Shown: one piece after another, positions 20,430-31,956 of the stretch
Layout of the letters: each line of letters opens with the position of its first letter
How positions within the stretch are numbered: the first letter of the stretch is position 1
Assembly: GCA_015501585.1 (NCBI GenBank)
Contig: JADNRY010000085.1
Span: 124,001 to 188,000, forward strand
Length of the DNA: 64,000 bases
Direction: 5' to 3'
Source of the DNA: Rhodocollybia butyracea
Taxonomy: Eukaryota > Basidiomycota > Agaricomycetes > Agaricales > Omphalotaceae
The notes under the pieces: model-generated
Seen by the model: the letters and a program-made list of their open reading frames with translations, nothing else
The model's database searches: none
Told to the model about the DNA's origin: nothing
Made by a program: the position numbers and the translations under genes

Positions 20430-22346
20430 GAGACTTTTCGTGAACGAAGAGTATGGATAACAGAAGTTCATGACAGTGCGACGGGTCATCATACGCAACC
20501 GGCGTGGAGAATACGGGCTTGATGCGCAACGTCAAAGAAAACAATCGTTCCAACCTATACAAAGGAAAACTTTTCAGTTAAAAACATGAAATAAACACAG
20601 AAGGCAACTAGAGCTCACCAGCGTACGAACAGCACACTTATCATGGTTTTTCTGGAAGTAGTCCAATGTACGTGCCTGAGAAGGAACTCGTCTCCGGACC
20701 GCAGAGCTTCAGTTACCTGATCGGGGTTGGCGTATGGTAACCCGGTCTCGGCGGCAATAATGCGCACTACCCCCAGATATTTTGCCTAAAACATGGATTG
20801 AGAGCAGTATACATCACAAGAGCTGGTACATACAACAACGTAACCAAATCCATGCAACCACTCGCGAATCCTACTTTGATCTGACAATAGAACCTGGTCA
20901 GCGGTAGCTACATGGTCGATAAGTGCGTGTGCTGTCTGGTTAATTGCTGTAAGGAGGGTCTCAGATAGTTGAACCATAATGACCTGGAGGTGATAGACAT
21001 ACTAGTTTTTTACTCCCAGAACAGAGTGTTAAAGGGCCGAGGCAAGAGGGGAACGTTCATCAGTAGCTGTATCGTATACGAGATTCTGCATGCCCATGTT
21101 TGTATATTGATCTCAATAGAATCTTGACAATCAAACATGCTAAATACATATCTAGGAATGAAAGTTCTGTCCAGATCTAACCATCATGGCAGACCCATCG
21201 AAAACTCCGCCCCCAGTGGCAGGTGGCATACCGTGACCCACTTAAATATTATTAAAGAATCCGCTCCAAACGTGAGCAACACCCACCACCCTGGCAGAAA
21301 TTCTGATCAAGTCAAACATTTCCGTGAATATTCCCTCTCTGCTTCTGGATAAGAACTTCGAACTTGACTTATAGAATGAACGAAATCCCCGATTCAACTC
21401 CGTTCACCATGTGGATCTCAATCTACATTTAACGGTACATATGTATGTAAGAATCAAAGGCATTTGACAGGCGAATTATGACAGTGCATTTCGGACAAAA
21501 CTGTTCACGTCAATTGATGAAACACTGGACGTACTACGTTGTCGTTGAATATGTATGTAGCAGAGGACCCCGGAAAATACACCTCAAGGCCACTCGAAAT
21601 ATCGCTTGCGCTAATATAGCCGCTCGAATTTCGGGCATTTTTAGGTCTAGCAGACGAAGAAATTTGGAGTTTCGCTTGAACATTTTGGCCCCAAAAAATA
21701 TTTTTTCCGAGTGGCCTTGAGGGTCTTAGCAGAGGTTGCCTGGATCTCACCTCTAAGGTTTTAGGTACATATCGAAGTAGATATCTGATTGGACACTTTC
21801 CAGCACTATATACAAACACTGGATTCAAGTAAAAGGTTACCTACGTGAGCCTCTTGCCTTCAAATCACCATTAGCAGCCAAATATACTGCCGAGCGAAGC
21901 TCGTCGCAAGGTGGTAGGTTCGCCCATTTTTTCTGTTTGGGGTCAGATTGTGCTGGGGGTGTCATCATATTACGCATACCGTGGACTCGAATCAGGATGT
22001 CTTTGATCTGAGCGTCCTCAAGAGGGTTTGAGGCTCTTAGTATCGCACATATTTCTGTGGGAGACTCATCACCAGACCTGGAAAAAGAGATTTTTAAAAA
22101 AACGTACGATCGGTAAGCTCTTCACATTCAACTTCTATTTCATGCATTTCTTCTGGTGCTGAGCCTGTTTTGTATTGGTCGAGTAAGCTGGAAAACGGTA
22201 GCTGATAGTTTGCCTGAATATGGTAAACTAGTGGTCCTGTTATAAGCGCAGCTATCTAACGAAGAGGTTCAAACAACCTTACCTTTTTTTAAGGATATAG
22301 TTGAATGGGTCGCTTGACGCAGAGTCGCAATGCCTGAAGAGATCAT
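20430..22346 (-). CDS. Unknown multi-exon gene
   Basis: Plausible start ATG 22346 (MISSGIATLRQATHS), then introns with consensus borders leading to QLPFSSLLDQYK, to DESPTEICAILRASNPLEDAQIKDILIRVHG (about 21900-22080), and, after a large intron, to MVQLSETLLTAINQTAHALIDHV (about 20900-20977), LGVVRIIAAETGLPYANPDQVTEALRSGDEFLL, and a last exon ending near 20430 (LTLRIKPVFSTPVAYDD). The large intron would contain the MITE at 21577-21722. No family is recognised. Exon joins between 21850 and 20990 are uncertain and an in-frame stop near 21030 argues that some exons are mis-joined or that the gene is decaying. Confidence 0.45.
21577..21722. mobile_element. MITE, copy 2 (AAGGCCACTCG family)
   Basis: Perfect 15-bp terminal inverted repeats CCTCAAGGCCACTCG (about 21590-21604) and CGAGTGGCCTTGAGG (about 21708-21722). 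Left of them the element continues with CCCCGGAAAATACA, which in the other copy lies beyond the right side, so the full terminal repeat was longer. It is non-coding. Confidence 0.65.
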
Positions 22347-22574
22347 GTATGATGGTGTGGGATCAGAAAGCCTCTACTTGAGGGGTTCATCAACTGCCTG
22401 CAATGCCGAGGTCACAACCACGTTGTCACGTGCTGATCACTCCCTTAAATAGCTATAACTTATTTTTTCTCTTTTACTATGATCAGCCATCGCTTTACCT
22501 TCGCAAAAACGCCTAGCTTATGTTGACCTTTCAGCCCTTGACAACCTATCTTCTGTCTTTTCCCCGCTGCACTG

Positions 22575-23637
22575 CTATGTGGCGGGCACATAGATTTGTG
22601 CGTGTAGTCGGTGCGTGTTCTATGACACGCAAAAGTAGGTGCATGTGCGTGTTTGTTGGAGCGTGTTGCCAAAGTGCGTGCGTGCGTGTCAGAATATCTG
22701 GTGCGTGAGAGTGACATGCGTGTCCGTGACACTTTGTGTATATGATTGTATATATATGAATTTCTCACTTTCTGCTTATAAGTTTTCTCCTTTATAATTA
22801 TCTAGCCTTAACAACATGCATTGTAATCAACAATAACTACTAAGTATCCCGATTCCCCTGAATAACTTGCTGGCAAAAACAGTCCTGACCTTGGTTCCGA
22901 CTGCAATGACTCGGATGTCATACGGGTCCCGACCTACCCAAATTGTTAGAAAATTCAGATGCCGCAGGAGGAGCAGGCAAGCATCAGTAAACTTGCACAT
23001 CGCTTTTGGGCTTTGGAAGTGCCAAGCTTCTCACAAGCACAGGTTCTTTGGATCCACCCCTCCTTTCCTTTGAAAGCGCTCAAAGCAACATCCATTGAAG
23101 CTCACCCAAGCTCACTTTAATCACCAAGCAAATCTCAAAAAGAAATGCAGCATATATTGCATACGGGTACATACAATGTCTACATATTACCTGAATGCTA
23201 CACGTAGTTTCTCACCTATTCCCAGTCCATGTTTACCATGAAACAGACAACCATAAATACGCTGGTAGCAAGTACTTACACCAAATTTCGGATATTTGTT
23301 ATGGAGAGTAAGTAGTCTCTAGTAGTACTAGTCATTTCGAATACAAAGTGTGACAGTGATCACTCGTGCGTGTTGGTGCGTGGGTGCGTGCAATGTCAAA
23401 ACAGTATTTCCTCATGAAAAGCTAATTTAGAGCAACATTAACAAGAGTATGAACTTATTTTCTTTTTTTCTCAAGAAACACTATGATGAAGTTAACATTA
23501 CAACCAAGTTGTCGACACTAAAACCATAATATAGATACAAACATATATCAGCACGCACATACGGTGCGTGCACCAACACGCACCCACGCACCGTCACGCA
23601 CTGCCTACACGCACAAATCTCCTCCCCCCTATGTGGC
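22575..23637. mobile_element. Possible ~1-kb TIR element with GTGCGTG-rich ends
   Basis: AGATTTGTGCGTGTAG near 22590 is matched in reverse complement by CTACACGCACAAATCT near 23606-23621. Beyond each lies CACATAG / CTATGTGG. The inner flanks are rich in GTGCGTG on the left and CACGCAC on the right, and a second inverted pair (GTGCGTGTTGGTGCGTGGG near 23366; reverse complement near 23575-23590) is nested inside. No transposase is seen. The target duplication is not resolved. Confidence 0.4.
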
Positions 23638-24800
23638 CTCGTTAGGCGACTCCGGGAGACGCCGAGGATGCGTTTTTTTCTTTCTAATATCCCATTAAGC
23701 CTTAATTGGCGTATTCTCCTTGTTAGGCTTTGTGAAATCCATCCCGTAGCTTTAAGCCAACCCTCATCGCTTCCCGAAGGCAAGATCCCATTGTGCATGG
23801 GTAGCGTGTTGCTTCAAAAAGGCTGCCAACTAACATCCACACATGATAAGATGGAGGATGACTTTCAAATAATGTCAGGGTAACGCTAGAGTAGTTTTTG
23901 CAAATAACCGCATATTTTCCTTGCTCGTCAAGGCCCACTCATTAGAAGAGACAAAAAAAAAGTAGGCAATATTGATCCATTATACGTCCAGTTGATTTCC
24001 TCACTCACCGTACTATAGCGCCAAAATTAAGTACAAAGGCTCCCCACCAGCCGTGGTCATCCGTAAGTCCCTCCATAATTCAGCTGCAATTCAATTTCAA
24101 GGTCTGTTCTTTTCAGAACCGACAAAGTCCCACCGACGTTTCTGCACCTTTCGGATGCAACCGCCCACATATGGACCTGGTACGAAAAGCTTGTCGAATC
24201 ATCGTAACCTTAGACTCACCCAACTTGTTACACCGATGTTGACTGGATGGACCTCAAGCCCGACAGTGTCGTCGTGGATGTTCTAGCCAAGGCGTTCCCA
24301 TATCTAAAATAGATCTACCTAAAGTGATTGGACAGGCAGATGAGGTTTGTTTTTATCTATTGTTCAATAATCCCCATTCCCTAACAATAATTGATAACAA
24401 CGCGTTCGCAACCAGTACTGGAATGTGGCCGTGCCGCTATACAATGTACGCACCTATAATATAACAAAAAGTGGGGAACAGCTGGACTGTTCGTATCGCT
24501 CTTGCTATTTCTGGATAACATTCGGGCATTACAGACATATGTGTACACAATGATAACATAATATGATATTACAACAGTAGAACTCAACGGAGGACAAAAC
24601 TTGACCAGCCTCCGATGAATAGACAGAGTCTCCAATCATCGCCTTACTGTCACAGTCTTGTTGTTACATCAGCAAAAACCAAGATCCCTTCCCAGGACTG
24701 CAAATGGACGCCAGGCCTGGGCATAGACCCCGACATGACCAGGCCTGCATGAGTGTACCCAAACCCGGTATGGATCAAGGCATACAAGGGAAGTCTGGCT
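23638..24800. other. No clear gene
   Basis: The minus frame at 23723-23938 and the plus frame at 24053-24286 are open but without recognisable motifs. A few DDLKPDSVVVDV-like residues around 24240-24290 could be a decayed exon. Confidence 0.35.
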
Positions 24801-24805
24801 TCCCT

Positions 24806-25018
24806 GGCGCAGGTCGCGCAGGATTACTAACCTCCGCAAGGTTATGCCGAATTACTAACCCTGCGCATGTTACACAGGATTCATTGCCTGCGCAGGTAGG
24901 ACAGGACTCCTCACCTGGCGCTGGTTATGCAGTATTCCTTGTCTGCGCAGGTAGCACAGGAGTACTAGGCTGGCGCAGGTAAGACAGGATTCCTACCCTG
25001 CTGCAGATGATGCAGAAT
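24806..25018 (+). repeat. Minisatellite, ~27-29-bp unit, about 7-8 copies
   Basis: Successive copies of a GCGCAGGTNNNRCAGGATTNCTNNCCT-like unit start at about 24807, 24835, 24862, 24890, 24917, 24945 and 24973. Units differ by several bases each, so the array is old. Confidence 0.75.
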
Positions 25019-25604
25019 TTGCAGTCTGATACAGACAACACTACATTCACAGTCAATCTAATACATAGACATACTAATGCAACATTCAATGTAATACACA
25101 CATAACTCTACAACAACAATAAGGAACATACAATACACAATAAGTCCAATAGCAAGCAAACAAGCGAGAATCTAAAGACTAAACTTGTTAGGAACGTCAC
25201 ACTTGAAAGAGAAAAGAACGTACACTTTGTAATGTAAGGACAGTGAACGATAACAGGCAGCGAATGATAGCAAGCAAAAACTAGCAGAACGAGTCAGAAA
25301 ATTAATTAAAACATAAAGAGAATCGCACCTTGGAAAAGAGCGGATACAAAACCTAGCGACGATGGAAAAATTTCGAGCTGGGCTATACAGGTTGTTAGTT
25401 AAAAGAGATTTGGGAAGGAGGCAAAACGAACTTGGGATAAAGCGGTGGCAGTAGTGGTCGATGTCCAAAGACAGCTTTAGTATCACATAAAAGCATAAGA
25501 AACTGGAATGACTTACGGGCTTGCGAGATGTTGAGGGAGAAGTCTAGATAGAGTTCTGTCAGTATACAACGGTGGCGATAGTCACACAGAGGGCTTATTC
25601 TGAG

Positions 25605-26120
25605 TGTAGAAACAGCGGTCAGTCAACACAAGGTCGACAGCATACTCACCTGAGAGTGTAAGGATGTTACAGGAGTTGTAAGAGTGCTTGTTGAGAGCAG
25701 AACAAGTGTCCAGACGAATAGTAGGATTCTTGGTTATTGTTACAGGAAAATATCTACAGTATTTATACTACAGAATATAATAAACCCTATAACAATGTAT
25801 GAGTCTACTTGAGTTGTACTGCTAAACATAGTGCATATACATGTGCATAATGTACCCTAGAAGATGGAGTCCGTATGGTAATTCTATAGGTATTGTTCAT
25901 AGGTACTGCAAGGCAGCGTACAAGCTATGTATCATAAGACTAATAGCGAATGGCATAATTGACTACATCTATACGAACCTGCGTAGAGGCTGCATCTAGT
26001 GTTTGAGGGTGAGTTTCAACACAGCATATATCGACAGTTCATCAATCGTATAGCAAGTGCGTCTAGTCGACTCACATTACTGATTAGATACGACTCATAA
26101 GCGGTAATCTAGTTTCAACA
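25605..26120 (-). repeat. 3' LTR of copia element
   Basis: 516 bp, TGTAGAAA...TTTCAACA on the plus strand. On the minus strand it is preceded by the polypurine tract GCGAGGGGGAG (26121-26131). Confidence 0.95.
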
Positions 26121-26215
26121 CTCCCCCTCGCTAAGAATTGTAGCTAAGGAGTATAATTTTTATCGACTTTAAACGGCATTATAGTTTATAGACATATTGC
26201 ACAGTCTATAGCGAA

Positions 26216-28516
26216 TCAATTAAAGAGAATTCCAAGACTGTTGCGGAATTTCTGAAATTTGACAAGTGCAAGGTTCTTCGTGAGAAGATCTGCAACATTA
26301 TCATCAGTAGGAACATAGAAGAGTTCTATTTCTTTTGATTCAATGCGTTCTCTGATATAATGATATCGTATATCAATATGCTTGGTTCTTCTTTCTTGTA
26401 CAGGATTAGATCCCAGAAAGATTGATCCTTGATTATCACCACATAAGGACAATACAGCGATAGTAATTCCGATCTCAGAAAAGAGAGACTTGAGCCACAT
26501 AAGTTGTCTACATGAATCAGATAAAGCCATGTATTCAGCTTCAGTTGATGAAAGAGCAACTGTTTTCTGTTTATGAGAAGTCCAGCAGATTGGACCTGTG
26601 GCAAGTTTGATAATCATCCCAGTATGGGATTTTCGATCATCTGGATCTGACGCCCAGTCAGAATCACAATAGGCTAAGAAGCCATGGTCAGATCTACCAT
26701 CAAAGACAAGTACGTAAGTAGAAGTCCCAATTAAGTAGCGCACAATGTAAAGTGCTTTGGCCAGGTGGTCTGGGTTTGGATTCGCCGAATACTGTGAGAG
26801 TTTTATAACGGCATAAGCAATGTCGGGTCGGGTGCCTAGCATCAGATACAATAAAGATCCAATTACGCTTTGGAAGCGTTGTCTAAGTTTGGCATCTACA
26901 CGACCAGTGTTTGCACGAGGAACCCAGGATGAAGGTAATGGGGTTGGGGTGGCTTTGGCGTTAGTTAATCCAAAACATTCTATGACCTTTCGAAGATAAG
27001 GTTGTTGGTCAAGTGTTAAGACACATTTGGAATGATCCCGTGTAATCCGCATTCCAAGGAACTCAGTTGGTTCTCCTAGATCACGACATTCCCATAATTT
27101 CATAAACTCGTTTTTCTTTTTAAGAACAAGATCTTTGTCCTTGCCAAGAAAGAGTGCGTCATCAACATAGATGATGGCAGTTACGGTTTTGCCATTTGAT
27201 TTAAAGACATATACACCAGCATCTGAAGAGCAGCGCTTAAATCCCAATTTTCCCATGGAGGCGTTACATTCCTTCCACCAGGATAAGCTAGCTTGTTTCA
27301 GTCCGTATAATGCACGATGTAACCGCCATACTTTTGGTGTGCCTTCTTTAATGAAGTCTTTAGGTTGTTCCATGTAGATCTCTTCATCTAGCTTGCCATA
27401 AAGAAAAGCCTGTTTGATGTCAAGAGCCTGGATTTCCCAGTCCTCTAATGCGGCTAAAGCTAGGAGAGTTCGTACAGTTTCAAACCGGGCAACCGGTGAG
27501 AACAACTCATTATAATCCACACCTTCTACTTGTGAAAAACCTTTTGCTATGAGTCGGGTTTTATAGCGACCGTCAGATTTTTTAGTAAAAACCCATCGAC
27601 AACGGATAGGTTTGCGACCTTTTGGTAGATCAACTACTTCAAAGACATTTCGTTTCTTCAAACCATCGATCTCATCTTTGCATGCTTGATCCCATTTCTT
27701 TCTTTCAGCAGATGGTAAATGACGATATGATGTTGGAGAAATCCAATTATCAGGATTATTCCTAGCGGCTTCGTGTTTAGCCGGTACCATTTCACTGTCA
27801 AGATCTGTGATAAAAGATGATTCTTCTAGAGAATCGGAGATTGCTTGTGAAAGAAGGTATTTTTGTAATTCAACTCCCCCTTCCTGAGCTAGTTTAGTCA
27901 GAAGTGCTTCCTCTTCTATGTCAGAATCCGGAGTAGCGCCTGGAGGTGGCGGTGTGACCATGCGGTCATCAGGATTCAATGGACGTGGTGGTGGAACTTG
28001 ATCAGGAACTATATTGCAAGCAGGCACAAGTCCACATCTAGCGTGTCCAAAGCGCTCAGCACGTTCTTCACGATCAGCTTGTCGGCTCCAAGTGCCAGGC
28101 GTGGGTATCATGCCAGGGCGCAAGGGTGCACGGCGTTCTCTAGTGGGGTTCACACGTTTCCATGCTTCAACGTCTTCGGGACGGTAGCTGAATGGGTTAG
28201 GATCGGGAGCAGGTGGTGAAGGGTCTCTTGCTTGAGGTGGAGGGGTGGGTGATCGAGATGGTACCGGAGGATTGGGATTTGGAGCATCATCATCACCAGG
28301 CAGATCTGGATCTGGGCCAGCTGGTGGACTGTGCGGTCCATTATCCGGTTCAGTAAATGGTTGTGGTTGATCTTCCGGGAATTCCGGATCAAATGGAATG
28401 TCTGCACCATTACCATTTGAAGGTTGCGAAGGTTTCACAGGCGTGGGGGCAACAGGTATAGCGGGACATGTACTCCTGTGGAATATGAGAATTGCCACCA
28501 GGACTCCGGGCAGCAT
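26216..28516 (-). pseudogene. copia reverse transcriptase-RNase H region
   Basis: A long frame that after a Pro-rich linker (PVPSRSPTPPPQ) contains the copia RT start (DEIDGLKKRNVFEVVDLP, RWVFTKKSDGRYKTRLIAKG), the catalytic YVDDALFLG, and the RNase H motifs DSDWASDPDDRKSHTG, ALSSTEAEYMAL and RRTKHIDIRYHYIRE. It copies element RNA into DNA and degrades the RNA strand. The RT and RNase H core reads intact. The frame is offset from the integrase frame because the integrase C-terminus and about 150 linking residues appear deleted, so it is no longer part of a continuous polyprotein. Confidence 0.9.
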
Positions 28517-28980
28517 GCATGGTGTCGCATGGCTTCGGATTTTTCCATGAGTGTACGGTTGATACGTTCCGCTCTACCATTCTGTTGATGAACATAAGGT
28601 TTGGACATTTGAATATCAATACCCTCAGACTTGAGAAAGGAAGTAAATTCCTTTGAGATAAGTTCTCCCACTTGATCAATGCGGAAACGCACAAGTTTGC
28701 GTCCAGTTTGTTTTTCAGCCCAAGATTTGAAATCCTTGAAGGCTTGAAACGCTTCTGATTTTTGTCGCAGCATGATCGAAGTAGCATGAGAAGAGCAGTC
28801 ATCCAGCAGAGTGATCACAAATTTAAATTTATGATAAGAGACATTCGGAATTTCAACCAAATCTGCGTGGATTAAATCCATAGGGTTGGATGCTTGTTTC
28901 TCAGACTTAGGATATGCTTTGGAGGCAGCCTTTCCAAGCGCGCAACCTTTGCATGGAGATTCTTTATTTGGTATCGACAA
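28435..28980 (-). pseudogene. copia integrase core, truncated at both sides
   Basis: The frame opens in the zinc-binding tail (CKGCALGKAASKAYP) and carries the rve catalytic core: IHADLVEI, then RIDQVGELISKEF (canonically a DNGGEF-type segment), then YVHQQNGRAERINRTL with the Glu. It stops in WWQFSYSTGVHVPLY, where the frame is lost. The H..H half of the zinc-binding domain is absent between the upstream frame end at 28982 and this frame. Confidence 0.85.
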
Positions 28981-28981
28981 C

Positions 28982-30763
28982 TTAGGTAGCTATCTCAGAT
29001 TTCACTACATCGGCCTTTAGCCAGTGAATATTATCACTGTCGTTATTGGGATATAAGGTCATGATTGTTGAGTCATCATCTGTCTTACGAATAACTGATT
29101 TCTCAACGTTAATAGTTGTGTAGCAACCCTGTCGATTTAATAAACCAACAGATAGAAGTTGGTGTGTGCAATGCGGTTGGTAAAACACTGGGTGTAACTT
29201 AGTCGTGAGGATTTTTCCTTCGCCATTGTCATGCCTTATGTAGACTGTTCCGGCACCTTCAATAAAGGTTGATGTACGTTCATCAGCAGTCTGGACAGGT
29301 ATCGGATGTGTGAATTTTTTATAAGACACAAAGTCTTGCCGATAAGAGGTAAAATATCCAGATGCACCGGAATCAAGCAGCCATGTGTTAAATATTTGAC
29401 TAAGGTTCTTATTCGCACCATGCACATCATTAGAAATCATTTTATTTAATTTACCCTCGCTAGGAGGTACAGAGTTCAAGAAGCGTGGAGAATGTGATAC
29501 ATAAGGTCCATTTGGACCGTTCGATATTCCAGCCATATTATTGAACATCTGTTGTAATGAGTGCAATTGGTCAGTGAATTTTTCCTTAAAACTATTAAGG
29601 GAAGCTTGCCAGAAAATAAGGCGCTCGTCTCCAGAGCCATACATTTCCTCGTCAATGTCCATTTCGAGTTTAGTCTGAGGCCAAAGGTGATCAGAGAGAT
29701 CGACCTCTACTTCCTCGATCTTCATCCTGTCAAGGACGGAGTCGTGGGAGGCTTCACGGAGGAAGCTGTTGTTAATGCGCGAGGCAAGGCAGGTGGCGAA
29801 ATTAGAGACATTGGAAGTCTCCACTTCAGCCGATTCATGAGCCTTTTCTTTGCCTTTTCCTCCTTTCTTTCCGCGGCGTGTCTTTTTGTCTTTGTCAGAA
29901 GTAGAGGACGAGTCATTGGAAGGTTTGCTTGCCGGGTAAGGCGCTCCCTTCTTAGTGTCCTTCTTCTTCTTCTGATCATTCCAAGAGGACTTGGAGTCAG
30001 ATTGACATTTGACGCCGGAGATGCGGGCCGCGAGCGAGGTAGCATTGGATTGGCGGCCGCGGTACTCATCCTGAATAATCGGCATGATGTTGGACAGAGT
30101 AAGAAGAGTAGCATCTCGAGAAAGGATTGTCATCGCAAGACTGTCCCATTGAGTAGGTAAGGCGGCCAAGAGAATCATAGCTTTTACCGGTTCGGGGAGA
30201 ATGAGACCAGAGCCATCAAGGCGGGAGAAGGTGGAGTTTAAAGATGCTAGGGCAAGAGTAGGGTCGTTTCTTCCGTCGATTTGGAAGTTAATGGCCTCTT
30301 TGAAGATGCCAAAAGTGCCGGCAGAGCCGGGTTTGCCGTAGATCTTTTTGATTTCTTCCCAAGTTTCGCTAGATTCAGTTTTTAGGACAGTAGCCCTGAT
30401 GTCATCAGGAAGTCGGAGGGCAATTAAGCCCATGGCTTGGTCGTCAAGACTGTCCCAGTCGTCAATCTCTTTCTGCCGTTCAGCAGTGGTGGTCTCAACG
30501 TCTTCATTAGCCTTGTAAGTCCTTGCGGCAATTTCATCGGCAGTAGGTTTTCGATATGTTGGTTTGGGGCGAGGGATTCGTCCACATACAACAGACCAAC
30601 AACGAGAGGCTCTAAGGAGCGCTGTCATTGAACTGGACCAGGAGGGGTAGTTAGCCCCATTGAGGAGAGGAACACTAGAGAGGTTTGAGAGAGACATGTT
30701 TTGATAAGGTTCTAGAAAAAGTAGAGCAACAGTCAGTGACGTGCTTCCACAAGTTATGAACAC
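28982..30763 (-). CDS. copia gag and protease
   Basis: 593 codons. The N-terminal half is a UBN2-type copia gag (LLNGANYPSWSSSMTALL near residue 35; ETWEEIKKIYG near residue 130; LPTQWDSLAMTIL). A Lys/Ser-rich basic region replaces a recognisable CCHC knuckle. Near residue 460 is the aspartic protease motif WLLDSGASGYFTS, followed by LLSVGLLNRQG and the start of the GAG-pre-integrase region. It ends early at ADVVKSEIAT. Gag would form the particle and the protease would cleave the polyprotein. Confidence 0.88.
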   Translation of the reverse strand: MFITCGSTSLTVALLFLEPYQNMSLSNLSSVPLLNGANYPSWSSSMTALLRASRCWSVVCGRIPRPKPTYRKPTADEIAARTYKANEDVETTTAERQKEIDDWDSLDDQAMGLIALRLPDDIRATVLKTESSETWEEIKKIYGKPGSAGTFGIFKEAINFQIDGRNDPTLALASLNSTFSRLDGSGLILPEPVKAMILLAALPTQWDSLAMTILSRDATLLTLSNIMPIIQDEYRGRQSNATSLAARISGVKCQSDSKSSWNDQKKKKDTKKGAPYPASKPSNDSSSTSDKDKKTRRGKKGGKGKEKAHESAEVETSNVSNFATCLASRINNSFLREASHDSVLDRMKIEEVEVDLSDHLWPQTKLEMDIDEEMYGSGDERLIFWQASLNSFKEKFTDQLHSLQQMFNNMAGISNGPNGPYVSHSPRFLNSVPPSEGKLNKMISNDVHGANKNLSQIFNTWLLDSGASGYFTSYRQDFVSYKKFTHPIPVQTADERTSTFIEGAGTVYIRHDNGEGKILTTKLHPVFYQPHCTHQLLSVGLLNRQGCYTTINVEKSVIRKTDDDSTIMTLYPNNDSDNIHWLKADVVKSEIAT

Positions 30764-31428
30764 AGATCACAACAACAAAGTCGGAAACCCATGACAAGTG
30801 TTTTCAGTGTTGATCGCATATAATTATCCATCCATTTTCCATCCACTGATCCGATCATTCCAATTCGGACTCAGTCACTTAAGTTGATCGGAACACAAAT
30901 AGGGTAACTGAATGCCAAGAATATGCGTTCAGTCAACGTTCAGATGTGCTTTGCAGCACAATCGAACAGTATCCCTTCAGCATGTGAAGAACTTAAGGCA
31001 AGCAGCAGGTAGGTAATGTGTATGTATAATTATTCTACGAAGGCCAAGAACCCAATGATCATTCGCAGTTTGCCAGCGGATGCACATGAACGCTTTTATG
31101 GCTATTATAGCGGTGACCCCAAGTCTACCTGGCAGGGAATAAAACCCTAAAGGGAATGCCATCACAGCAAAGCCCTTAAACAGTTCGTTTGATCATCGGG
31201 TGCCTATGTAAATACATGTGTGTGTCAGTGTGCAAAGTCATGTATATTTTTGAACAATGCAGGAATGGAGAGAAATGCAATCCATGAATGTTACCATGTA
31301 CCATGACCAGCTATGCACAACACGCGAACTTCGTACACTCCAGGAATGAGCGTTGGATGTTCATTGAACACTGTCTAACCAAGTGTAGTAAGCACATTGG
31401 AGGGCACAACATGTGTTGAAGCGATCCG

Positions 31429-31440
31429 GGGCCCATAACC
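31429..31440 (-). other. Primer-binding site of copia element (half-tRNA iMet type)
   Basis: Directly inside the 5' LTR, the plus strand reads GGGCCCATAACC. This matches the anticodon stem-loop of initiator methionine tRNA (GGGCUCAUAACC) at all but one position, rather than a tRNA 3' end. Drosophila copia and other copia elements prime from such an internal half-tRNA. Confidence 0.6.
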
Positions 31441-31956
31441 TGTAGAAACAGCGGTCAGTCAACACAAGGTCGACAGCATACTCACCTGAGAGTGTAAGGA
31501 TGTTACAGGAGTTGTAAGAGTGCTTGTTGAGAGCAGAACAAGTGTCCAGACGAATAGTAGGATTCTTGGTTATTGTTACAGGAAAATATCTACAGTATTT
31601 ATACTACAGAATATAATAAACCCTATAACAATGTATGAGTCTACTTGAGTTGTACTGCTAAACATAGTGCATATACATGTGCATAATGTACCCTAGAAGA
31701 TGGAGTCCGTATGGTAATTCTATAGGTATTGTTCATAGGTACTGCAAGGCAGCGTACAAGCTATGTATCATAAGACTAATAGCGAATGGCATAATTGACT
31801 ACATCTATACGAACCTGCGTAGAGGCTGCATCTAGTGTTTGAGGGTGAGTTTCAACATAGCATATATCGACAGTTCATCAATCGTATAGCAAGTGCGTCT
31901 AGTCGACTCACATTACTGATTAGATACGACTCATAAGCGGTAATCTAGTTTCAACA
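31441..31956 (-). repeat. 5' LTR of copia element
   Basis: 516 bp, identical to 25605-26120 except one C/T difference. Between this LTR and the gag start lies a leader of about 680 bp (30764-31440) with no gene. Confidence 0.95.

Larger units (their letters stand above)
25605..31956 (-). mobile_element. Ty1/copia LTR retrotransposon, recent, internally deleted
   Basis: 6,352 bp flanked by the 5-bp target duplication CTGAG (25600-25604 and 31957-31961). The 516-bp LTRs differ at one position only (26022 versus 31858). On the minus strand the order is 5' LTR, half-tRNA-type primer-binding site, gag-protease frame, integrase, then RT-RNase H, a purine-rich tract and the 3' LTR. Parts of the GAG-pre-integrase segment and the integrase C-terminus are missing, so the element is probably non-autonomous despite its young LTRs. 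Confidence 0.95.

Noticed and set aside
22346..22768. Minus-strand His/Arg-rich frame at 22460-22768
   Set aside because: It translates the CACGCAC-rich end of the putative TIR element; simple-sequence artefact.
29561..30160. 199-codon plus-strand frame opposite copia gag
   Set aside because: Antisense shadow of a well-supported gag gene; no motifs of its own.
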